Below, piece after piece: positions 24,844 through 31,349 of a stretch of 31,349 bases of DNA. The translations under genes were made by a program, and so were the position numbers. Below the pieces are notes generated by a model that worked only from the letters and a program-made list of their open reading frames with translations, was not told the origin of the DNA and searched no databases. This stretch comes from DAOTZS01 sp034434335 (lineage in GTDB: Bacteria > Chloroflexota > Anaerolineae > CG2-30-64-16), in the NCBI GenBank assembly GCA_034434335.1, contig DAOTZS010000174.1:1-31349 (forward strand). The letters run 5' to 3'. Each line of letters starts with the position of its first letter. Positions within the stretch are counted from its first letter, which is position 1.

Positions 24844-27252
24844 TCAGCTTCTTTCCCTGGCCCGCTGTTCCCAGAAGGTGCGCAGGGCGATGAACGGCAC
24901 GGCTGGCTGCAGGTCGCCCGCCCGGCCGGTGTTCCAGGTGATGATGAGTTCCCGCTTGGCGCGCGTGATGGCCACGTATAGCAGGCGCAGCCGCTCCGCC
25001 GCGTAATCAAGCCGGGCCTGGGCGGTGGCCACCCCTGGCGTGGTATAGGCCGCCATCATGTCCTGGGAAAAGAGGCCCCGCAGTTGGGCCAGGCCCTCGG
25101 CCTCCAGGTTCAGCCCATCCCTGATGAACCAGCGCTCGCTGATGTAGCTATCATGGGGCTGTGCCGAAGGGAAGTCATAGTTGTTGACCGACATGACATA
25201 AACACGGTCCCATTCCAGCCCTTTGGCTTTGTGGGCAGTAGCCACCACGACTTTGCCACGGTGTTTCTCCGGGTCGAAGCCGGTGTCGGCGTCGGAGAAG
25301 CCCAGGAACTTGCGCTCGTTCCTGGCCACCAGGGCCAGCTCGCGCACCAGCTCGGGCAGCCTCCACTCGGGGTGGTGGTCGCTGGCTTGCCGCAAGACCA
25401 GGGCCAGTTTGTAGGCCAGGGCCAGGTCGGCGGGCTGGTCGAACAGGTCTTGGGCCACCGTCAGGATGAGCTGGTCAATGGGCAGGAGGGTGGCCCCGAG
25501 CCAGCGGCGCATCAGGGTGCGGAAGGTTTCCAGCTCCACCCTGAGGGCAGCTCTCAGCTCTGGCCCCTCCTCCGTACCTGGAGAGGGAAAGAAGTCGTCC
25601 TCGGGCGGCCCATTACGGGCCGCAGGCAGCCCATTACGGGCCGCAGGCAGCCCATTACGGGCCGCGGGCAGCCCATTACGGGCCGCAGGCAGCTCTAGAG
25701 AGCCGAGGCCGGGTTGCCCCGGAGCGCGATCAGGCCACCCAGCCAGGGCAGTTGGCGGGGGCCAGAGGAACTCCTCCACCCGTCGGCAGCGGCGCAATGC
25801 CCTGGCAGCCAACTCCAGGCGGGCGTTGGCCTCTTCGTCGCCGCGGTCGCCGCGACGCCACACCCTGTAGGCTGTGGCGAGCTTGGCCCCTGAGAGGGGG
25901 TCGGCCAGGTAGTTGAGCAGGTTGGCCAGCGCGCCGGCCGCCTCACGCGTGGCGCTGGTGCTGCGCAGCAGCTCCACGTACTCCAGCCCCCGCGCCTTGA
26001 GCGCCCTGACCACCGCTTCCCCCCGGTCGTTGCGGGGCACCAGCACGGCGACGGTCTGGTCGGGATGCTGGGGCAGCCAGCGGGCCAGCGAAGTAACCAC
26101 CGCCTCCAGTTCCTCGGCCGGGGTGTATTTGGTGGGGATCAGGTAGACCTGGCCGGGATCGTCTGGTGGGTTGGGCTGCGGGTCGTCAGGCGGGGTGGGA
26201 ACGATGTGCACAGGGGCCAGGGCATCGCGCAGGGCCGGGACCGGATGCTGGGTGCGGCACCAGTCAACCAGGAAGTTGGCCAGGTCAATGATGCTCTGGG
26301 TTGAGCGGCCCGAATCGGGCAGCTCCCGCGCGATGACCCCCGGTTCCTGCAGGAAATTGCGCAGGAAGTGGGGGCTGGCCGTGGTGAAGGTCTCGTAGAT
26401 GGCCTGGTTGGGATCCCCCACCCGCACCCAGTTCCCTTGTGGCCCGACCAGGAGGCGCAAAATCTGCTCCTGCAAGGCGCTGCTGTCCTGGGCCTCGTCT
26501 TCCAGGATGTAGGGCCAGCGATAGCGAAGCCGTTGCAGGTAGTCGGCGTCGAGTTGGAGGGCGCGCAGGGCCAGGCGGATCAGGTCGTCGTAGTCCACTG
26601 CGCCGCGGTAGGCCAGCCCGCGCTGGTAGTCGGCGTAGATGGCCCACCCCATCTCGAGCAGGGGCAGCGGCTCGGGCAAAGCATCCAGGTTCTGGCGCAC
26701 ATCGGCCGGGGTCGCCTGCAGGTCTTTGGCCTGGCGGATGAAGCTGGCGGCGAAGTCGCTCACCAGGCGTGGCCAATGCTCGCGACGTACCCAGGCAAGT
26801 TTTGACTCCTCCAGGGTGGGGTCGAGATACAGGTCGGCGACTTCGGGGTGCTGGCTGACCCAGGCATCTACCGCATCCTGCAAGATCTGGGCTGCCTCCC
26901 GCTCGTCGGCGATCTGGAAATCCTCTGCCAGGCCCACCAGCGCCGGGCGCTCGCGCACGATGTCGTGGGCCAGGCCGTGCAGGGTGCGCACCCGATAGCC
27001 GATGTGTGGCAGCAGCCCGCGCTCTTTGACCAGGGCCGCCACGCGGCGGGCGAAGTTGTCCACAGCCGAGTTGACCAGGGTGACGATCAGCACCTCCTGG
27101 TCTTCGGCCAGATTTCCCTCTGCCACCAGGGTGGCGGCCAGGCAGGAAAGGGTCTGGGTCTTGCCGCTGCCCGGCACAGCCGAGACCCCCATCTTGCCTC
27201 CCCGGTAGGCCAGGACTTCCAGTTGTCTGGGACGAGGTTGGAAAGCGCCCAT
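24844..27252 (-). CDS. UvrD/PcrA-type SF1A DNA helicase
   Basis: An 802-residue DNA helicase with every SF1A motif intact: Walker A AVPGSGKTQT (Lys31), motif II LEDEAQD near residue 252, motif III WVRVGDPNQAIYETF, motif IV GRSTQSIIDLANF, motif V TAHKAKGLEWDRVYVM and motif VI LLYVAITRAKREL. It should unwind DNA 3' to 5' using ATP. No nuclease domain is fused, unlike AddA or RecB; a separate nuclease gene follows 13 bases downstream. About residue 521 a four-copy AARNGLP heptad, encoded by a 21-base tandem repeat (25611-25693), is inserted in a linker. The start at 27252 has no strong ribosome site; it lies 13 bases after the upstream gene and may be coupled. Confidence 0.93.
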   Translation of the reverse strand: MGAFQPRPRQLEVLAYRGGKMGVSAVPGSGKTQTLSCLAATLVAEGNLAEDQEVLIVTLVNSAVDNFARRVAALVKERGLLPHIGYRVRTLHGLAHDIVRERPALVGLAEDFQIADEREAAQILQDAVDAWVSQHPEVADLYLDPTLEESKLAWVRREHWPRLVSDFAASFIRQAKDLQATPADVRQNLDALPEPLPLLEMGWAIYADYQRGLAYRGAVDYDDLIRLALRALQLDADYLQRLRYRWPYILEDEAQDSSALQEQILRLLVGPQGNWVRVGDPNQAIYETFTTASPHFLRNFLQEPGVIARELPDSGRSTQSIIDLANFLVDWCRTQHPVPALRDALAPVHIVPTPPDDPQPNPPDDPGQVYLIPTKYTPAEELEAVVTSLARWLPQHPDQTVAVLVPRNDRGEAVVRALKARGLEYVELLRSTSATREAAGALANLLNYLADPLSGAKLATAYRVWRRGDRGDEEANARLELAARALRRCRRVEEFLWPPPTALAGWPDRAPGQPGLGSLELPAARNGLPAARNGLPAARNGLPAARNGPPEDDFFPSPGTEEGPELRAALRVELETFRTLMRRWLGATLLPIDQLILTVAQDLFDQPADLALAYKLALVLRQASDHHPEWRLPELVRELALVARNERKFLGFSDADTGFDPEKHRGKVVVATAHKAKGLEWDRVYVMSVNNYDFPSAQPHDSYISERWFIRDGLNLEAEGLAQLRGLFSQDMMAAYTTPGVATAQARLDYAAERLRLLYVAITRAKRELIITWNTGRAGDLQPAVPFIALRTFWEQRARERS
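25611..25693 (-). repeat. Four-copy 21-bp tandem repeat inside the helicase gene
   Basis: Units begin CATTACGGGCCGC at 25611, 25632, 25653 and 25674, exactly 21 bases apart and nearly identical. On the coding strand they read AARNGLP repeated. The length keeps the frame, and the insert lies between motif-bearing domains. Confidence 0.92.
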
Positions 27253-27265
27253 AGGGCTTCAGACC

Positions 27266-29431
27266 TTATCCAGCAAGTTCCCGCAGCGCCTGTTGGAGGG
27301 CGCGCGCTAACGGCCCCCGCTGCTCGACCCCTTGCTCCCCCAGCTCACTGAGCCCCAGGTGGATCTGCCGCCGGCAGCGCCGGATGAGGCCCAGGACGAC
27401 GCAATAGAGCGCCTCCTGCCGCGCCTGGTATTCCTGGGCGTCGGTCCAGGGGGTGCCCGGGGCCCAATGGCGGCTGAGCACGTAAGGGTGTGTCAGGGGG
27501 TGATGGAGCCGTTCCCACCAACTGGTGCTTGCGATGTCCAGCCAGAACTGATGATCTACGGCCCGGTTGGTCATGAGGAAGGTGTAAGCGGGGGCCAGCA
27601 GCACCCCTGCGGCCGGCGCGCGCTGCCAGCTCCGCATGTACTGGGCGGCCACCAGGCCATCGCGCACCATCTCAACGTATTCCTGTGCCAGCGACTTACC
27701 TGCCAGGGAAGGGCCGCGGGACATCACCTGGCGGAACTTGCGCACTGATTCGATCAGGTTGGCGGTGATATTGCCCGCATCGTAGTCGGCATGGAAGCCA
27801 TACCCTGGCTGCGACAGCAGTTCGCCAAAGAGGCGGCTGAGGAAGTGGTCGAGCTCAGCCCCGGCCGGCTCTGCTCTGCGCTCTCCGCTAACCGGCCGGC
27901 AGTGCGCGGCCAGCCAGGTGCGCAGCCCCTCGTAGCGGCCACCCAGCAAGAAGGTGATCCGCTCCTGCATCTCGGGCTCGATCTGGTCGAAAGGGCTGAG
28001 CCTGGCCGGCCCTTCCCCATTGCGATAGACGATCTCGGTGAGCAGCCGGGCCCGCACCGGGTCCAGGCCGGCAATGGCCTGGGTCAGGGCATGGGTCACG
28101 TCGGCGGCGGTAGGGGTGATCCCCCACTGGGGGTGGCAGAGGGCGGCCAGGGTGAGCAGGCACTGGGTGGCCGGCTCTTCGCGCAAGGCGCGCGATGGTC
28201 GGTGGGATTGGACGGGGATGCCGCGCTCTTCCAGCCGGCTGCGCAGTGCGAAGCGCAGGGCATCGCTCAGGAAGGGAGCCAGCACGGCGATCTCGCCTGG
28301 TGACACCCCTTGCTCCTGGACCAGGCTGGCAATGGTGTCGGCCACCCAATCCAGCATCTCAGGGTAGTAGCGATGCGATGCGAAATCCAGTGCCGGGCCG
28401 ATGCCTGTTTCCGGGGAAGATGCCTCCTCGGCAGCCTGGGCCTCTTTTGGTCCCATACCCAAGGCCCGGCTCAGGCGCCTGGCCAGCCTCTGCATGGCGG
28501 GTGAGGCCACGAACGAGGTTGGGAACGTGATGCGTTCCTGGCACAGCGTTGCCAGGCGTTGGGCGCTGGCAGGGTCGGCGCCCAGGAAGCGTCGGTAGCC
28601 CCCATCCTGGTCATAGATAATCAGGGCCGAATGGCAAAGGGGCAGCCATTCAGCCAGGATGTCGTGGGCCACGGGGGTGTCTTCTTCGACATTGTCTACG
28701 ATCAGGTGGGTATAGCGTTGGACCAGGTAGTTGCGGCAGAGGGGGAGCGGCCACAGGTGTCGCACAAAGGTCTCGTACTGGAGTGAGAAGTCGAGCAGGT
28801 TATTCTCCAGGCAGTAGGCCCGAAAACGGTTGGCGCACTCCTGGGCCTCATCGTAGACGCGCGCCTGGCTGGATTCGCCGACCCAGGCGGCCTTGAGCCG
28901 GCTGGCGATCTCCGTGTGGGGGAAGCCCACTACGGCGGCTTTGTTGAGGTTGTCGAGGATCTGGCTGTAGAGCCGGTTGCGGTCCATGACCAGTGCATCG
29001 AAATAGCCCTGGTCGAGCAGGGGGCCGGCCAGGCGGGCCATGAAATACTGGGCGGTTTCCAGGGTCAGGAAGGTGGGCGGGCGGTCGGGGTGGGCAAAGC
29101 CGGCCTGCGCGGCCACCAGGGGCCAGAACAGCTCGATCATGCGGCGGGCCAGGCCGGCCAGGGTGAGCAGGGTGACCTCGCCGCCGGCAGGGGCATCGCT
29201 GCGGCGCAGGCCGCGCAGGTAGGGGGTGGCCAGGGTCCGTTGGGGAGTCAGCACCAGGACCGCATCAGCCCGCACGCCCTCCCTGAGCAACCGCAGGAGC
29301 CGTGCCACGGACGCGGTGGTCTTGCCGGCCCCGGCCGGCCCTTCGAGAAAGAGGGTCCGGTCGGCCGGCAGGGCCACCAGCTCAGCCTGGTGGGGAGCAA
29401 GGGCAGGATAAGCCGCAGGATGACCTGACAT
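27266..29431 (-). CDS. Degenerate AddB/RecC-like helicase-fold protein
   Basis: A 721-residue protein related to UvrD-like helicases. Walker A is good (GPAGAGKTTA, Lys37), as is motif Ia (VLVLTPQRTL). Motif II reads LIVDNVEEDTP and motif III YDQDGGYRRFLGADP. Motifs V and VI (LLAPAYTFLMTNRAVDHQFW and LGLIRRCRRQIHL) are well off consensus. It lacks a C-terminal nuclease domain and Fe-S cysteines. This pattern recalls AddB or RecC, the partner subunits that keep the fold but lose helicase activity; here ATP binding may persist. The ATG at 29431 fits the family start, though no ribosome site is clear. It is the first gene of the four-gene operon with the active helicase, the nuclease and recJ. 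Confidence 0.8.
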   Translation of the reverse strand: MSGHPAAYPALAPHQAELVALPADRTLFLEGPAGAGKTTASVARLLRLLREGVRADAVLVLTPQRTLATPYLRGLRRSDAPAGGEVTLLTLAGLARRMIELFWPLVAAQAGFAHPDRPPTFLTLETAQYFMARLAGPLLDQGYFDALVMDRNRLYSQILDNLNKAAVVGFPHTEIASRLKAAWVGESSQARVYDEAQECANRFRAYCLENNLLDFSLQYETFVRHLWPLPLCRNYLVQRYTHLIVDNVEEDTPVAHDILAEWLPLCHSALIIYDQDGGYRRFLGADPASAQRLATLCQERITFPTSFVASPAMQRLARRLSRALGMGPKEAQAAEEASSPETGIGPALDFASHRYYPEMLDWVADTIASLVQEQGVSPGEIAVLAPFLSDALRFALRSRLEERGIPVQSHRPSRALREEPATQCLLTLAALCHPQWGITPTAADVTHALTQAIAGLDPVRARLLTEIVYRNGEGPARLSPFDQIEPEMQERITFLLGGRYEGLRTWLAAHCRPVSGERRAEPAGAELDHFLSRLFGELLSQPGYGFHADYDAGNITANLIESVRKFRQVMSRGPSLAGKSLAQEYVEMVRDGLVAAQYMRSWQRAPAAGVLLAPAYTFLMTNRAVDHQFWLDIASTSWWERLHHPLTHPYVLSRHWAPGTPWTDAQEYQARQEALYCVVLGLIRRCRRQIHLGLSELGEQGVEQRGPLARALQQALRELAG

Positions 29432-29549
29432 AGCTATAGTGCGACTGGTAGACCTCGAGTAACTATTCAGGCGGTGACTGGAAGTCACCCTTTTGGGCCT
29501 GTGGCCAGAGGTCGGCCTTCGCCGACCTCCCTCGGGCCGATTCAGCAAA

Positions 29550-29650
29550 GCCCCGAGCTGAAGCTCTGGGCTGAAAGGGCGAAGCCCTACGGGCTACTTC
29601 TAGCCCCGCCAGGGGCTTTGCCCTTTCAGGGCGGGGGTTCAGCCCCGCCT
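29550..29650 (-). repeat. Dispersed 101-bp repeat, copy B (inverted)
   Basis: This is the reverse-complement counterpart of the element at 17959-18059. Both are 101 bases, sharing the GTAGGGCTTCGCCC core and the AGGCGGGGCTGAA end, with a few mismatches and small shifts inside. The copy overlaps the last codons of the regulator gene ending at 29626. Confidence 0.8.
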
Positions 29651-30909
29651 GTCTTTGACGGAGTCCTCCTGGTGCTCAAAGCGCGCTCAAAAGCCGAGAG
29701 TAACTGTTCCCGCCATACCGGTTTGCGCAGATAGAGCACGGCCCCCAGGTCCAGGGCCAGTTGTTCGTCGGTGACCACCGAGCACACGATAACCGGAGTC
29801 GTTCGCGTGGCGGGGTTTGCGTGCAGGTCCAACAGGAGATCCCAACCGTTCACGTCAGGCAGCAACACATCCAACAGGATAAGGTCGGGGTGGAAAGCTG
29901 CCAGCGCGGCCGGGACCTGGCTGCCCTTGCGGACATGCTGGATGAAGTAGGGGGTGCCGGCGCAATACGAGCGGTAGAGGGTGACCAGGTCCACGTTGTC
30001 ATCCACCACCAGTACGGAGACCTTTTCCCTGGCGGCCTGGACCAGGGTAAGCTCCAGCACAAGTGTTAGCCCGTCACCCTCCTGGATCATTTCGACATCC
30101 CCACCATGGGCGATCAGCAACTCCTGAGCCAGGGCCAGGTCCAGCCTTGCACCTTCTGGGAAGGGCCTGGCTACCATCGTGAGCCTGCCGCGCCTTCCCG
30201 TGCCCTGCGCCTGGATGGTGATCCGTCCCTCACCGCCCATGGCACGGATCAGGTCGTTGACGAGGGTGAGCAAGATCTGGCGCAGGGCCGAGGGATGGAA
30301 GCGGACGCGCATGGCCGGTTGAATGGGCCGGACCTCCACGACAGCCTTGCTGATGCTGCGGCGGGCGGTGGCAATGCGCAGGGCCCCTGAGAGCGCCTCT
30401 TCCAGATCGCACTGGGCATCGGGCATGCTTCGCTGCAGGGAAAGCAGTTCCTGCCTGAGCTGCGAGAGCCACCCCGTGGCCTGGTCCGGCGATGGGGCCA
30501 TCCTGGGGAGTGGCATCTCGGCAGAAGCGCCCCCCTCCGGTCCCGGAGAGCCCCTGTACATCTGGTCCCACAACTGCCTGGCCAGCAGATGGACCGCTTC
30601 GCGCTGCACCCTTTGCAGGGTACGCAGGCTCATGTGAAGGCGGCAGGCTGCCTCCTCTTGCGTCAGGCCCAGCACAAACCTCAGGTAGAGCACATCGTAC
30701 TCGCGGCGCAGCCGGCTGTCCGGTTCGCCCTGGGCGCGCGGGGCCAGGCCCTCGATCAGCCGGGTGAGGGCTGACTGCACTGCTTCAGGCGCGCTGGCCG
30801 GATCACAGCCCGTGGCTTTGTACAGGGCTGCTGGAAACCGATATCCCGGGTCGTAGAGGTGTGCCAGGGCGCTTTGTAATTGTCCGCGGAACTCTTCAAA
30901 CTCGCGCAT
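29626..30909 (-). CDS. Regulator: sigma-like HTH, HATPase-like domain and receiver
   Basis: A 427-residue protein with three parts. Residues about 74-110 (YLRFVLGLTQEEAACRLHMS and onward) form a sigma-70 region 4-like helix-turn-helix. Residues about 200-300 resemble a histidine-kinase ATP-binding domain: RFHPSALRQILLTLVNDLI (N-box) and a later AHGGDVEMIQEGDG, though no phosphorylatable His helix is evident. Residues about 304-420 are a receiver domain with VLVVDDN and phospho-acceptor Asp347 (LLDVLLPDVNG). The last residues (KTGGAEPPP) come from the dispersed repeat, which seems to have replaced or extended the original end. The ATG at 30909 has an AGGGGA ribosome site. The target genes are unknown; it is divergent from the binding-protein gene. 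Confidence 0.8.
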   Translation of the reverse strand: MREFEEFRGQLQSALAHLYDPGYRFPAALYKATGCDPASAPEAVQSALTRLIEGLAPRAQGEPDSRLRREYDVLYLRFVLGLTQEEAACRLHMSLRTLQRVQREAVHLLARQLWDQMYRGSPGPEGGASAEMPLPRMAPSPDQATGWLSQLRQELLSLQRSMPDAQCDLEEALSGALRIATARRSISKAVVEVRPIQPAMRVRFHPSALRQILLTLVNDLIRAMGGEGRITIQAQGTGRRGRLTMVARPFPEGARLDLALAQELLIAHGGDVEMIQEGDGLTLVLELTLVQAAREKVSVLVVDDNVDLVTLYRSYCAGTPYFIQHVRKGSQVPAALAAFHPDLILLDVLLPDVNGWDLLLDLHANPATRTTPVIVCSVVTDEQLALDLGAVLYLRKPVWREQLLSAFERALSTRRTPSKTGGAEPPP

Positions 30910-31231
30910 GCAAGTCCCCTGACGGATTATTGGCGGGATTCTGGCGTAACAATCGCGTGCCGCCTGTGGTATATGTTGTGTGTCGGAAATGGCTTTGGGT
31001 AGGGGGCAAGTCCCTCCCCTGGGCGTCCACAAGGGTTGCCGCTACCATATCCACCCTGATTGATCATAACATGGCCAGGCCTGACAGCCAAACGCGGCCT
31101 GTGGGATTCCGGGGCATTAATAGTCTGGAGGCCCGCTCCGGGCCGGGAAAGGAGGGAGGATAGGGAGAGAAGCTCAGAACATGTGGTATTTGTGTTCCGC
31201 TGATTAAGACCAAGACAGGAGGGAGAAGAAA
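30910..31231. other. Divergent intergenic region
   Basis: These 322 bases separate the minus-strand regulator from the plus-strand binding-protein gene and must hold promoters for both. I see no strong consensus pair, no convincing hairpin and no gene. The GGAGG ribosome site of the downstream gene is at its right edge. Confidence 0.5.
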
Positions 31232-31349
31232 ATGAGCAGCCATACAACCAGACGTCTTTCGCGAAGAGCATTTCTGGCCGGGCTGGGCATGAGCACTGCG
31301 GGGGTGGCTCTGGCAGCCTGTGTCGCGCCGACGCCGCAGCCTGTACAAG
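31232..31349 (+). CDS. Tat-exported lipoprotein, probably an ABC solute-binding protein (partial)
   Basis: Only the first 39 codons are in the window; the gene continues past the end. They encode a twin-arginine signal (RRLSRRAFLAGLG), a hydrophobic stretch and a lipobox (ALAAC), followed by a Pro/Thr/Gln linker. This arrangement is typical of Tat-secreted substrate-binding lipoproteins of sugar or peptide ABC transporters in Chloroflexota. The substrate class cannot be judged from the fragment. GGAGGGAGAAGAAA gives a strong ribosome site before the ATG at 31232. Confidence 0.75.
   Translation, partial: MSSHTTRRLSRRAFLAGLGMSTAGVALAACVAPTPQPVQ

Noticed and set aside
25611..25693. Tandem units considered as a CRISPR array
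   Set aside because: Units are contiguous without spacers, lie inside an intact helicase frame and are multiples of three.
29550..29735. Plus-strand frame reading SPELKLWAERAKPYG as a gene
   Set aside because: The same peptide arises from the other copy of the dispersed repeat near 18000; it has no ribosome site and overlaps the regulator gene.
1..31349. tRNA, rRNA, riboswitch or insertion-sequence transposase
   Set aside because: I read the intergenic stretches for these and found no supportable example.

Overview
The window is a GC-rich bacterial chromosome segment. Gene content and style suggest a member of the Chloroflexota (Anaerolineae/Caldilineae-like): a ba3-type heme-copper enzyme with a CuA subunit, a COX15-type heme A synthase, a YwiC-like protein, GH38 mannosidase and GPH-type sugar transport, a Tat-type substrate-binding lipoprotein, and intergenic clusters of GC-rich palindromes. 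This placement is inference from gene content, not from a marker gene.

Region 1 (1-10730, + strand) is a respiratory island of eight tightly packed genes: CuA subunit II, catalytic subunit I, a TauE/SafE-type membrane protein, a CcoI/FixI-type copper P-ATPase, a cytochrome b fused to ferredoxin and MvhD-like domains, heme A synthase (ctaA), heme O synthase (ctaB) and a YwiC-like membrane protein. Subunit I keeps every heme and CuB histidine but has Gln where oxygen reductases of this family carry the crosslinked active-site Tyr. The best reading is therefore a CuA-dependent nitric oxide reductase of one of the unconventional heme-copper lineages, not a terminal oxidase. The neighbouring genes would supply copper, heme A/O and a quinone- or ferredoxin-linked electron path. 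This is the most interesting system in the window.

Region 2 (10731-18363) holds a small helical protein, a coiled-coil protein with a probable PD-(D/E)XK domain, and a chimeric remnant joining a beta-helix fragment to an FmdE-like fragment. These are followed by a minus-strand run of a PflA-like radical SAM protein, a GPH-type transporter, a GNAT acetyltransferase, a PIG-L deacetylase and a TrmI-type tRNA methyltransferase. An 805-base non-coding stretch with palindromes and a dispersed repeat closes the region.

Region 3 (18364-21636) contains a stand-alone receiver-domain protein with a strong terminator, then a GH38 alpha-mannosidase interrupted by an in-frame TAG near its start, and a second palindrome cluster.

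Region 4 (21637-29431, - strand) is a four-gene recombination/repair operon: a degenerate AddB/RecC-like helicase, an intact UvrD-type helicase, a stand-alone Fe-S PD-(D/E)XK nuclease and RecJ. Together they look like a split AddAB/RecBCD-type machine coupled to RecJ.

Region 5 (29432-31349) has the second copy of the dispersed repeat, a regulator combining a sigma-like HTH, an HATPase-like domain and a receiver domain, and, divergently, the start of a Tat/lipobox substrate-binding protein that runs off the window.
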